From: FEN-987 sp049521055
GTDB taxonomy: Archaea > Thermoproteota > Bathyarchaeia > 40CM-2-53-6
Reading direction: 5' to 3'
DNA length: 14,665 nucleotides
Assembly (NCBI GenBank): GCA_049521055.1
Contig: JBEKPE010000045.1
Span: 1-14,665, forward strand
Shown one piece after another: positions 1-6,223 of the stretch. The stretch's first letter is position 1, and each line of letters starts with the position of its first letter. Both the position numbers and the translations under genes were made by a program. The notes beneath the pieces are model-generated. The model had not been told where the DNA came from, did not search any database, and saw only the letters and a list, made by a program, of their open reading frames with translations.

Positions 1-470
1 ACTATCCAAGTGTTGAGTTTTGGTACGTCTGAACGTGCTTCCATTTCATCTAATGAGAAATATCTAAGATCTGAGATCTCCGCGTTATCCGGCTTCAGTT
101 CGCCACCCAGGACCTTTACAAGAAATGCCACGTAAACGTCGCACTTTCCACCTTCTGCCCTGCTCCTAACAGATACCAATTTGAGGGGCTCAACTTGAAG
201 CCCCGTTTCTTCGCGCACCTCCCGCTTAACCGCCTGACCTATAGTCTCCGTCGATTTGACGTAGCCGCCCGGTAGAATCCATCCCATATGGCCGTACGTT
301 AACTTAACCAGGAGAACCTTGTCGCCATCGATTATGACGCCTCCTACGCCGATCGTGAAAGGACCCGGCGGAAATTCCGGCTCCGTAGTTGCTGGCAAAA
401 CTTGTCGGTGGATTACGACAGCATGGGAACATAAATCTAGATTGTGCCTACCCACCGATGCGCTCTCCAC
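1..470 (-). CDS. NUDIX hydrolase, partial (C-terminus beyond left edge)
   Basis: The reading frame enters from the left edge and encodes a NUDIX-fold pyrophosphohydrolase, a family that cleaves nucleoside-diphosphate-X compounds with Mg2+. A complete NUDIX box (G-x5-E-x7-REVREETGL) is visible: GGYVKSTE, then seven residues, then REVREETGL. Upstream of it lies the usual beta strand GVGGVIIDGDKVLLVK and the WILPGG turn. An in-frame TAA sits near 553 and there is no ATG. I chose the GTG at 470 because AAGGA lies 5 bases upstream; a second GTG at 455 is possible. The segment before the domain (HNLDLCSHAVVIHRQV) is unusual and Cys/His-containing. It is transcribed away from a second NUDIX-like gene 114 bases to its right. 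The substrate cannot be told from sequence. Confidence 0.85.
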   Translation of the reverse strand, partial: MESASVGRHNLDLCSHAVVIHRQVLPATTEPEFPPGPFTIGVGGVIIDGDKVLLVKLTYGHMGWILPGGYVKSTETIGQAVKREVREETGLQVEPLKLVSVRSRAEGGKCDVYVAFLVKVLGGELKPDNAEISDLRYFSLDEMEARSDVPKLNTWI

Positions 471-554
471 ATGATTCCTTGAGATTGCTCCTGACCAATG
501 AATGACTTTGGCCCATGTTCTCTTCGCTTGAGCAGACGGTTTGAGAAGAAGAGC

Positions 555-562
555 TTAGATTA
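555..562 (+). promoter_or_regulatory. TATA-like box before the degenerate NUDIX gene
   Basis: TTAGATTA is centred about 26 bases before the ATG at 585. This is the spacing expected for an archaeal leaderless transcript starting at or next to the start codon. No good ribosome binding site precedes 585, which fits. Inference from position and composition only. Confidence 0.35.
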
Positions 563-584
563 GTCTTGCACCACCAGAGGGTAC

Positions 585-1109
585 ATGGCTACAAGTCGCC
601 AATTCGCTCATTTTAGGCGGGATGTTGCTTCTCCGCGGATGAAGGAAATCCCTGATGGCGGTTTCTGTATCTCAACCTTCGTAATACTCACTAAGATTGG
701 CAGTCCGCAACTGGTTCTGATGGGACACATCAACAAGAAGGCTCCCTGGGACCATATCGGTGCGCTAGATGCGGAAAGAATTGAGAGACATAGTACGGGG
801 TGGATGCTACCCTCCTCAGCCCTCATACTCGGTGAATCCCCTCAAGACGCCGCGGAAAGAATCCTCGAGGAACAGCTGAACCTGAAAAACCAGCCTATAG
901 ACGGCCCCTTAGCGTTCTCAGAAGTTTACGGCTCAAGGAACCACTGGGACCTAGAATTCCTGTACCTTGGAGAGCGGAGCGATGCGCCTTCGAGCGAGGC
1001 GTGGAGTGAGCTGAAATTTGTCGACGTCACGAAGACACGGAAAGAGGACATAGCGAGAGGCCACGAAGACATTCTAACCCACGTAAGGAAGTGGAAGTCC
1101 GATCACTAA
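585..1109 (+). CDS. NUDIX-fold protein with degenerate catalytic box
   Basis: 174 residues with a NUDIX-like layout: beta-strand region (FCISTFVILTKIG), the motif APWDHIGALD, then GWMLPSSALILGESPQDAAERILEEQLNL, where the NUDIX box should be. Compared with GG-x4-GE-x7-REUxEExGU, the leading glycines are serines, the Glu of RE is Ile, the second Glu of EE is Gln and the late Gly is Asn, so two of the usual metal-binding acidic positions are missing. A NHWDLEFLYLG strand follows. It may be a non-catalytic or altered NUDIX protein, or one of a divergent archaeal subfamily. The start at 585 fits a leaderless transcript; Met19 (639) is an alternative, since the recognisable domain begins there (MKEIPDGGFC). 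It is divergent from the intact NUDIX gene to the left. Confidence 0.8.
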   Translation: MATSRQFAHFRRDVASPRMKEIPDGGFCISTFVILTKIGSPQLVLMGHINKKAPWDHIGALDAERIERHSTGWMLPSSALILGESPQDAAERILEEQLNLKNQPIDGPLAFSEVYGSRNHWDLEFLYLGERSDAPSSEAWSELKFVDVTKTRKEDIARGHEDILTHVRKWKSDH

Positions 1110-1249
1110 CATTTGTAATACCGCTCCTTTAGAGCAAGGCCACGTCGTGCTCGCGCCATTTCTAACAGCTAGCCGATCAGGTCGTATTGGTAGAATAATC
1201 CTTAAGACAAGAGAATTATTAGGTTCGGTGTGACGAAGAGGAAAAAGTC

Positions 1250-1576
1250 ATGGTAATGAAGGTCTCTACAGCAACGGTGATTGGTTTAGTTGTTGGTTTT
1301 GTTATCGGTATAATAGGACTCGGTCGAGCCAACAGCGTCAGCCCTGATTTAGCGAATGTTGCGTCGAAGATTCATCAGTACATGCTATGGATTGTGCTGT
1401 TGTCTTTGCTTGTGCCGTTGGCTGATTATTTTGTGTCCACAAGCCTGCCTGCAACGATTATTGGTTTCGTGGCGCGTCAACCTTTTCGTCACATAGCCGG
1501 GTTCTTCACGGGCCTCGCCGTAGGCTTGCTTGCTCTTATTATCTTGGCACCTCAAATCCTTCAGAGTCTCCATTAG
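1250..1576 (+). CDS. Small integral membrane protein, unknown function
   Basis: 108 residues with three clear hydrophobic segments: about residues 8-26 (a Gly/Val-rich first helix), 45-65 and 82-103. Loops are short, and the Arg/His-rich stretch RQPFRH precedes the last helix. I recognise no family, and there are no Cys, DxD or other catalytic motifs. AGAGGA at about 1237-1242 ends roughly 8 bases before the ATG at 1250 and supports that start; Met3 at 1256 is possible. GAATTATTA at 1211-1219 could be its TATA box. It stands alone, 140 bases after the NUDIX-like gene. Coding status rests on the hydrophobic pattern, the ribosome binding site and the absence of a better ORF on either strand. 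Confidence 0.7.
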   Translation: MVMKVSTATVIGLVVGFVIGIIGLGRANSVSPDLANVASKIHQYMLWIVLLSLLVPLADYFVSTSLPATIIGFVARQPFRHIAGFFTGLAVGLLALIILAPQILQSLH

Positions 1577-1680
1577 ACACCAACTGAGCTAACTCGACTG
1601 AATTTCTTGACCTGACTCCGCGTTTCACGTGTTGTGGCGTTGATCACATCGATAGAAGCTGTGCGAGTCTTCGCATTCTG

Positions 1681-1707
1681 AACCACGCATTCTTCGTCGA
1701 CGTGGTT
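1681..1707. promoter_or_regulatory. 7-bp inverted repeat upstream of the CDGSH gene
   Basis: AACCACG (1681-1687) and CGTGGTT (1701-1707) form a perfect 7-base inverted repeat with a 13-base loop, followed by TTTCATCTTT. It lies 27-53 bases before the ATG at 1734, where TATA/BRE elements should be, so it could be an operator. As RNA it could instead be a terminator hairpin of the membrane-protein transcript that ends 104 bases earlier. The sequence alone does not decide. Confidence 0.35.
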
Positions 1708-1733
1708 TTCATCTTTGTTGGCAGCATATCTTT

Positions 1734-2495
1734 ATGCGGGAGGCAAGGTTCCTAAAACGCGATCCTCTCCGGAGAGTGGTATACAGTTTGTCTGGTGAAA
1801 AAAGGATAGTCGTATCCAAGGATGGACCTTACCTCGTCTCAGGGACCATTCCCATCGCTATGCAGATAATTACACCGAATGATGAGGGTTTCTCGTGGGA
1901 TTGGAAGCAGGGCAAGGCCTTCGAAACGAAATCGGATTACAGCCTTTGTCGTTGCGGGCGTTCAAAGACCAAACCGTTCTGTGATGGCACTCATAAGAAA
2001 ATTAGATTCCACGGAAAAGAGACCGCGAGTCGCACGCCGTTTGCAAGGCAATCAGAAACATTTGACGGACCGACGATGACTCTCAGCGACGCGGAACAAC
2101 TCTGTGCTTTCGCGCGTTTCTGCGATCCTGGAGGTAAGATTTGGGGCCTGATCGGACAGTCGGACAACCCGGAAGCTCGCGAGTTGGCTATAAGAGAGGC
2201 TAACCATTGCCCGGCAGGCCGGCTGGTTTTACACGATAAGAAGACGGGAAAGGAGATGGAACATCAGCTGCCGCCGTCCATCGGTGTGGTTGAAGATCCG
2301 GCGCTTGGCTGCAGCGGCCCATTGTGGGTTCGTGGAGACGTAAGGATCGAATCTGAAAACGGCACACCATACGAAGTGCGGAATCGCGTAACGCTCTGCC
2401 GCTGTGGGGCCTCGAACAACATGCCCTTCTGCAATGGCAGTCACGCAAGCATCAAGTTTAGAGACGGACTTATCGAATTCAAAAACCAAGAGTAA
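1734..2495 (+). CDS. Tandem CDGSH iron-sulfur protein with central Cys domain
   Basis: 253 residues carrying two CDGSH-type [2Fe-2S] motifs. The first is C72-R-C74-G-x5-P-F-C83-D-G-T-H87, the canonical 3Cys-1His ligand set. The second is C222-R-C224-G-x5-P-F-C233-N-G-S-H237, which keeps all four ligands but has Asn for the usual Asp. Between them is a segment with C124, C130, C159 (in HCPAG) and C193 that resembles the YjdI/Fer4_19-type single-cluster domain often fused to CDGSH motifs. The N-terminus has VSKDGPYLVSGTIP, typical of this fusion family. It is probably a cytosolic electron-transfer or cluster-carrying protein; no partner is evident nearby. The ATG at 1734 has no ribosome binding site, so it may be leaderless. 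Confidence 0.88.
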   Translation: MREARFLKRDPLRRVVYSLSGEKRIVVSKDGPYLVSGTIPIAMQIITPNDEGFSWDWKQGKAFETKSDYSLCRCGRSKTKPFCDGTHKKIRFHGKETASRTPFARQSETFDGPTMTLSDAEQLCAFARFCDPGGKIWGLIGQSDNPEARELAIREANHCPAGRLVLHDKKTGKEMEHQLPPSIGVVEDPALGCSGPLWVRGDVRIESENGTPYEVRNRVTLCRCGASNNMPFCNGSHASIKFRDGLIEFKNQE

Positions 2496-2621
2496 TGAAC
2501 TACCCAAAATGAACATGAATTTCTGAGCGAGAAACTTGACTGTCGGGGTTGTTCGAGGCTCGCAGGACCTAGCCAAATTTCTTGCCGCGCGATTAGTGCA
2601 ACTTAACGCGTTGTCAAAAAT

Positions 2622-2661
2622 AACTTATAGTAAGTGCATCGTCCGTAGCCAGGGAAAGGAG
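2622..2661 (+). promoter_or_regulatory. TATA-like box and ribosome binding site of the hydrolase gene
   Basis: An AT-rich box (AACTTATAG, about 2622-2630) lies roughly 44 bases before the ATG at 2670. AAAGGAG at 2655-2661 is an unusually strong ribosome binding site for this window, 8 bases before the start. It fixes the start at 2670 and is more bacterial in style than most neighbours. Confidence 0.5.
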
Positions 2662-2669
2662 AGCATCAC

Positions 2670-3491
2670 ATGAGCACGATCACAACTAAGGACGGCACGC
2701 AAATCTATTACAAGGACTGGGGCAGCGGACAACCCGTAGTCTTCAGCCATGGCTGGCCGCTAAGCGCGGACGCATGGGAGGACCAGATGGTGTTTCTGGG
2801 CGCCCATGGATACCGCTGTATCGCCCATGATCGCCGGGGCCATGGCCGATCGAGCCAGCCCTGGAATGGCAACGACATGGACACTTACGCCGACGACCTC
2901 GCGACGCTAGTCGAAACGCTCGACCTGAAGAACGCAATTCATATCGGTCACTCCACGGGGGGCGGCGAGGTCGCCCGCTACATCGGCCGCCACGGCACGA
3001 AACGTGTAGCTAAGGCCGTGCTGATAGGCGCAGTGCCGCCGCTGATGTTGAGAACAGCCGCCAACCCCGGCGGGTTACCGATTAAGGTCTTCGATGATAT
3101 CCGCGCCGGCGTCCTTGCGGACCGCTCGCAGTTCTTCAAGGACCTCTCCGCGCCGTTCTACGGCGCAAACAGGCCGGGCGCCAAGATCTCGCAAGCCCTG
3201 CGGGACTCGTTCTGGCTCCAAGGGATGCAGGCCGGTTTCAAAGGCGTCATCGACTGCATCAAGGCCTTCTCCGAAACCGATTTCACTGAAGACCTCAAGA
3301 AGTTCAATGTGCCGACGCTCATCCTCCACGGCGACGATGACCAGATCGTGCCGATTGGCGCCTCGGCCATGCTTTCGTCCAAGATTATCAAGGGCTCCAC
3401 GCTGAAAATATATCCTGGCGCGCCTCATGGCATGTGCTCGACCCTCAAGGACAAGGTCAACGCGGACCTGCTCGCGTTCATCAAGGCGTGA
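2670..3491 (+). CDS. Alpha/beta hydrolase, cofactor-free haloperoxidase/arylesterase type
   Basis: 273 residues, the normal length for cofactor-free chloroperoxidases and related esterases. The order of motifs is HGWPLSADAW (oxyanion-hole strand), DRRGHGRSSQ, the nucleophile elbow G-H-S-T-G-G-G with Ser about residue 95, LHGDDDQIVP with the catalytic Asp, and PGAPHGM with the catalytic His. These enzymes hydrolyse esters and can carry out perhydrolysis; the native substrate is rarely known. No signal peptide is visible, so it is probably cytosolic. Base composition stands out: two lines I counted (2821-2880 and 3121-3180) are about 67% GC, against about 48% in a sampled line of the SIS gene, and codons favour GCC, CTC, GGC and AAG. 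This suggests recent acquisition from a GC-rich bacterium. It stands alone. Confidence 0.92.
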   Translation: MSTITTKDGTQIYYKDWGSGQPVVFSHGWPLSADAWEDQMVFLGAHGYRCIAHDRRGHGRSSQPWNGNDMDTYADDLATLVETLDLKNAIHIGHSTGGGEVARYIGRHGTKRVAKAVLIGAVPPLMLRTAANPGGLPIKVFDDIRAGVLADRSQFFKDLSAPFYGANRPGAKISQALRDSFWLQGMQAGFKGVIDCIKAFSETDFTEDLKKFNVPTLILHGDDDQIVPIGASAMLSSKIIKGSTLKIYPGAPHGMCSTLKDKVNADLLAFIKA

Positions 3492-3741
3492 GCAATCAAG
3501 CGACGCATCGCCTGGCGGAAACGTTGCTCGCTCTCAAGCAGAGTCGCTCCTCGTTCTTTCGCCCGGACAATGTCTTGCGACAAAAGGCTAGCCTCAACCT
3601 TGTTCAGTGAATACGTGAGTAGGTTTTTTGGCGGCGACAGAAATGAACTGACCAGCCTCTCTCTTCGAACTCTGGCCTATGGGATTCGAATGATGGCTAT
3701 TAGTAGTCAGCATCTATAGTTGGGCTTAGAAAATGGGGTGG

Positions 3742-3757
3742 GGGAGAAAAATCTCCC
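3742..3757 (-). terminator. Candidate 3' hairpin after the TRAM gene
   Basis: Read leftward, GGGAGA-TTTT-TCTCCC is a perfect 6-base stem with a T4 loop, starting 6 bases after the TRAM stop codon. The downstream strand is C-rich (CCCACCCC) and then ATTTTCT, so it is not a classical T-run terminator. Weak call. Confidence 0.3.
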
Positions 3758-3763
3758 AGGTTT

Positions 3764-3970
3764 CTATTGGACTATTTCGCCGGTTGCGAATCTTGGTCCA
3801 ACGGAATTAATTTTGACCTTCACCTTATCGCCAGGTTTGGATTGTGGGACGAAAACCACGAAACCCTCGATCCTTGCGACTCCGTCACCACGACGGCTAG
3901 TCTCTTTGATCTCAAGTTCGTATTCCTTACCCTCCTCAACTGGCTTGTTGACGGAACGTTCATAGCTCAT
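3764..3970 (-). CDS. Stand-alone TRAM-domain protein
   Basis: 68 residues that form almost exactly one TRAM domain, a small beta-barrel that binds RNA. Motifs are VEEGKEYELEIKETS, RRGDGVARIEGFVVFVPQ, GDKVKVKI and the end RFATGEIV. Single-domain TRAM proteins are characteristic of archaea, where some act as cold-responsive RNA chaperones; the role here is inferred from family. I chose the ATG at 3970 rather than the GTG at 3979, because CACCTC at 3977-3982 read leftward is a GAGGTG ribosome binding site 6 bases before the ATG, and the GTG lies inside it. It is a lone leftward gene downstream of the HxlR regulator (167-base gap). Confidence 0.92.
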   Translation of the reverse strand: MSYERSVNKPVEEGKEYELEIKETSRRGDGVARIEGFVVFVPQSKPGDKVKVKINSVGPRFATGEIVQ

Positions 3971-3976
3971 GCGTTT

Positions 3977-3982
3977 CACCTC
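3977..3982 (-). promoter_or_regulatory. Ribosome binding site deciding the TRAM start
   Basis: GAGGTG on the minus strand with a 6-base spacer to the ATG at 3970. The longer GTG reading would put the ribosome binding site inside the coding region, so the shorter start is preferred. Confidence 0.7.
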
Positions 3983-4136
3983 GTTAGTTTGGTTCAGCTA
4001 GTTTCTCGGGAGAAATAGGACGCCGACACGGATGATTACGGTAGGACGTTCGCTTCAGCCCGTATACCTAACTCATGCACAACAATGCAACCGTGTCTAT
4101 TAAGCCCATCTTAACGCGAGGACAGGCCTTCTGAGG

Positions 4137-4559
4137 CTAGACGTTCTTTATGACTGGTTCGAACTTTACGCGTGCCGGAAAGAGTTTCTCCGGCGTCCTG
4201 GCCCGCTTGTCCTCGAAGACAACGTCGGAATGCCACTTTGAGCCGAAGGCGATGAAGCTCATCAATATCGGAAGCGTGTCTCTTCCCTTGCTCGTCAGCC
4301 CCCACCTGACGAGCTTGGGTTTTCTTTGAATCTCAGTTTGCTTGATGAACCCATTCTTCTCAAGCTCGGTTACTCGCATCGAAAGAACTCTGGGAGTTAA
4401 GCCTGGTAGCGTGCGAAGGATCTCGTTGAACCGACCTATCTTCAAGAAACCGATATCCCGCACAATTAGCAAAGTCCACTTCTTTCCTAAGACCCCAAGG
4501 CTTGTCCTAATGGGACAGCTCTTGAATGGGACGGTTGGGATTAGCGCTTCTTCCTTCAA
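4137..4559 (-). CDS. HxlR-family winged-helix transcriptional regulator
   Basis: 140 residues with the HxlR fold: CPIRTSLGVLGKKWTLLIVR at residues 15-34 (conserved Cys and KWT), recognition region RFNEILRTLPGLTPRVLSMR, and wing GFIKQTEIQRKPKLVRWGLT. The family often senses oxidants, electrophiles or metabolites, sometimes through that N-terminal Cys. An in-frame TAG lies only three codons upstream, so the TTG at 4559 is the only start that keeps the conserved N-terminus. AAGGAGG on the minus strand (4587-4593) is present but 27 bases from the TTG, too far to serve it obviously. The C-terminal tail (residues 115-140) is basic and probably flexible. It is divergent from the nucleotidyltransferase gene. 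Its target is unknown; autoregulation is likely by analogy. Confidence 0.9.
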   Translation of the reverse strand: MKEEALIPTVPFKSCPIRTSLGVLGKKWTLLIVRDIGFLKIGRFNEILRTLPGLTPRVLSMRVTELEKNGFIKQTEIQRKPKLVRWGLTSKGRDTLPILMSFIAFGSKWHSDVVFEDKRARTPEKLFPARVKFEPVIKNV

Positions 4560-4586
4560 TTCTACCCGCTATGGTTTCGATGTCTG

Positions 4587-4619
4587 CCTCCTTAAATGAT
4601 ATACTAAAGATACTAGGTG
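4587..4619 (-). promoter_or_regulatory. Promoter region of the HxlR gene with CACCTA half-site
   Basis: On the minus strand TTTAGTATA (4608-4600) is a good archaeal TATA-like box. It predicts a transcript start near 4578-4580 and about a 20-base leader to the TTG at 4559. Immediately upstream is CACCTA (4619-4614), which recurs as an inverted pair at 4711-4730. AAGGAGG (4593-4587) lies just downstream of the TATA box and would not be transcribed if the predicted start is right. Confidence 0.4.
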
Positions 4620-4710
4620 AGGCGATATCCAAGATTTGCCTGATTTCATTGAGTGGGCCAACCAAGAGACCGGACTGAGCGAGAGCATGCATTGGACCAA
4701 GTTCCGCGTC

Positions 4711-4730
4711 CACCTACGCGATCATAGGTG
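4711..4730. promoter_or_regulatory. Inverted repeat CACCTA-N8-TAGGTG, candidate operator
   Basis: A perfect 6-base inverted repeat with an 8-base spacer in the 301-base gap between the HxlR and nucleotidyltransferase genes. The same hexamer occurs next to the HxlR TATA box at 4614-4619. HxlR proteins are dimers that bind inverted repeats, so a regulator site is plausible; no binding data can be seen. Confidence 0.3.
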
Positions 4731-4754
4731 AATCGATCCGCCAAAGGGTCTACT

Positions 4755-4793
4755 ATAGGAGTTGGATACGATTTTCGAGACTAAATCTCCTAT
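4755..4793. repeat. Inverted repeat ATAGGAG / CTCCTAT
   Basis: ATAGGAG at 4755-4761 and CTCCTAT at 4787-4793 are a perfect 7-base inverted pair separated by 25 bases, in the same intergenic gap. It could be a second operator or chance. Nothing else recognisable lies between 4794 and the start at 4861. Confidence 0.25.
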
Positions 4794-4860
4794 GAGAACC
4801 GAAGGTCAGAATAGGACGTCAAGGGCATTGGTTGAAGCCTAGGTTTGGGGGCCTATTGAG

Positions 4861-5724
4861 TTGGCAGACCGAGTCATCGAAATGCCTGCCGAGTGGGGAG
4901 GCATTGTTCCCACTGAAGTCTTCTTGGAAGAAGGGAAGCGGCTTGTTGACGAAGCAACGAAGCGTGGTATCCCGATCAGACTCCTAGGCGGCGTTGCCAT
5001 CCGATTTCATTGCTTAGAATTCATAGAGTTCGCCAAGAAACTCGTGCGACTAGGCGAAGGCCAACAAGAGTACACAGATCTCGATTACATGTCGTACTCC
5101 AAATACCGCGACAAAATGAAAGACTTCTTCAAAGAGATGGGTTACGAGAAGAGGCCCACAACGATGTCAACCGCCGCCACACAACGCCAAATATACTTTC
5201 ATCCAAAGGGTTGGTTCTTTGTCGATGTGTTCTTTGACAAGCTGCTTGCGGCCAATCACCCACTGGATTTTAGAGGACGGCTAGACCTCGATACGCCAAC
5301 TGTGACGCCGACCGATCTGCTGCTTGAGAAGATCCAGATAGTGTTTCCCGGAGAGAAAGATGTTAAAGATACAGTGCTACTTGTAGTGTCCCATCAAATA
5401 TCGCTTCAAGAAGAGAAGAACAAAATCAACGCCAAATTCATTTCAGAATTGCTGGCCTCTGACTGGGGATTCTGGTATACGGTTACAACCAACCTAAAGG
5501 GCCTGAAACAGTACATCCTGGAAGTTGGGAGTCTTTCTGATGACGCTAGGCAGGATCTTTCAAAGAAGATCGACACACTCCTAGAAATCATAGAAAAGGA
5601 AACGAAGAGCACGGGTTGGAAGATGCGCTCCTTGGTTGGAGCTAAGAAGCAATGGTACAAACCTGTTGAGACCGCTCAAACGGTTGGCGAATTCGGCATC
5701 TGGAAGCTGAGGGAAAGAAAATAA
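4861..5724 (+). CDS. Nucleotidyltransferase-fold protein (pol-beta/AbiEii-like), orphan
   Basis: 287 residues. The N-terminal half has the order of motifs of the pol-beta nucleotidyltransferase fold: LLGGVAIRF (G43-G44), T-D73-L-D75 as the metal-binding Asp pair, then VDVFFD with D122 as the third acidic residue. TPTDLLLEKIQIV follows, typical of AbiEii-like and other MNT-class proteins, where this segment closes the active site. The C-terminal half (about 170-287) is mostly helical, with a likely coiled stretch near 225-250 and a basic end. I do not recognise the substrate. An in-frame TAG at 4840 limits the start to the TTG at 4861 or the ATG at 4882. There is no cognate antitoxin (AbiEi or HEPN) next door, so a toxin role is not supported. 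It is divergent from HxlR. Confidence 0.75.
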   Translation: MADRVIEMPAEWGGIVPTEVFLEEGKRLVDEATKRGIPIRLLGGVAIRFHCLEFIEFAKKLVRLGEGQQEYTDLDYMSYSKYRDKMKDFFKEMGYEKRPTTMSTAATQRQIYFHPKGWFFVDVFFDKLLAANHPLDFRGRLDLDTPTVTPTDLLLEKIQIVFPGEKDVKDTVLLVVSHQISLQEEKNKINAKFISELLASDWGFWYTVTTNLKGLKQYILEVGSLSDDARQDLSKKIDTLLEIIEKETKSTGWKMRSLVGAKKQWYKPVETAQTVGEFGIWKLRERK

Positions 5725-5768
5725 CAAGAAAGCCACGAGCCCACCGGTAGAATCCTGCCAAAGCTTTC

Positions 5769-5785
5769 CCAAACTTTAGGTTTGG
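5769..5785 (+). terminator. Hairpin after the nucleotidyltransferase gene
   Basis: CCAAAC-TTTAG-GTTTGG is a perfect 6-base stem with a 5-base loop, 44 bases past the stop at 5724. No T-run follows, so the terminator reading is weak. Confidence 0.25.
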
Positions 5786-5788
5786 AGT

Positions 5789-5917
5789 TCATCCGGGAGG
5801 CCAATGTAGCGGAATCGAGACCAGAACCATCAACGTCCCATCCGCCCCACCACTGTTCGACGGAGGCCCAGCATTCTGTTCAATTGTGAATTCGTATCTT
5901 CGGTCGGTGTATAACAT
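5789..5917 (-). CDS. Possible 42-residue ORF directly after the RHH gene
   Basis: An ATG at 5917 lies 3 bases past the RHH stop codon and opens a 42-codon frame ending at TGA 5789. The product is Gly/Pro/Ser-rich in the middle (AGPPSNSGGADG), with a short hydrophobic run LMVLVSIPL near the end. There is no ribosome binding site and no recognisable family. Tight spacing is the only positive sign; it could be chance. Confidence 0.2.
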   Translation of the reverse strand: MLYTDRRYEFTIEQNAGPPSNSGGADGTLMVLVSIPLHWPPG

Positions 5918-5920
5918 ATG

Positions 5921-6187
5921 CTAGACATCTTTTTTGCAGGATGCCTTGGCCTTGGCGTCGGATACAGCGGTCTTCAGTTGGTTGTTGAGGAGTGCGTTCA
6001 GTTGTTGTTCCCTGATGAGCTGAGGTGTGCGGTAGTGCATGTTTGTGTACTGTGCGAGGCCGAGGTTGAGTAGCTCCCGCATGAGGGCACTGTTGCTTCG
6101 GCCTTCGAGGCTGGCTAACATGTTGACGATCTTTAGCCATTTGCTGCTGACCCGGAAGTTTACCTGAACGCTCCTGTAACGTTTCAA
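5921..6187 (-). CDS. Ribbon-helix-helix (CopG/Arc-like) DNA-binding protein
   Basis: 88 residues. The first 45 or so fit a ribbon-helix-helix DNA-binding domain: beta strand SVQVNFRV, helix A from SKWLKIVNMLASLEGRS, a turn at SNS, and helix B ALMRELLNLGLAQY. The C-terminal half is Gln/Asn/Leu-rich, probably helical, and ends KASCKKDV. An in-frame TGA at about 6215-6217 and the absence of ATG force the TTG at 6187. Such proteins are often plasmid, viral or antitoxin regulators and usually control their own promoter. A transposase relic lies about 600 bases upstream. No toxin-like partner is evident, except possibly the tiny ORF downstream. Codons are C-ending and regular, which supports real coding. 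Confidence 0.7.
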   Translation of the reverse strand: MKRYRSVQVNFRVSSKWLKIVNMLASLEGRSNSALMRELLNLGLAQYTNMHYRTPQLIREQQLNALLNNQLKTAVSDAKAKASCKKDV

Positions 6188-6223
6188 CTTGGACGGCGGG
6201 GATGGACGGTAACGTCAAGTCTT

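Noticed and set aside
3094..3405. 103-codon frame and long leftward frames (3075-3428) inside the hydrolase gene
   Set aside because: Shadow frames favoured by the high GC of the gene; translations are Ser/Arg-rich without any motif, while the hydrolase frame has its full catalytic triad.
3670..3700. tRNA-like T-loop (TTCGAATCCC on the minus strand)
   Set aside because: The flanking bases do not pair as a 5-base T-stem, and no anticodon or acceptor arms could be drawn.
4507..4713. 68-codon leftward frame over the HxlR start, with AAGGAGG inside
   Set aside because: The translation has no recognisable fold and overlaps the conserved HxlR N-terminus and its promoter; the purine-rich run is too far from the TTG and has no other start after it.
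4861..5724. AbiE-type abortive-infection toxin
   Set aside because: The nucleotidyltransferase motifs fit, but no AbiEi-like antitoxin adjoins and the divergent HxlR gene is an ordinary one-component regulator.
5880..6218. 112-codon leftward frame overlapping the RHH gene
   Set aside because: Low-complexity His/Pro/Gln/Arg-rich translation typical of a shifted frame; the overlapping 88-residue frame gives a coherent ribbon-helix-helix domain.
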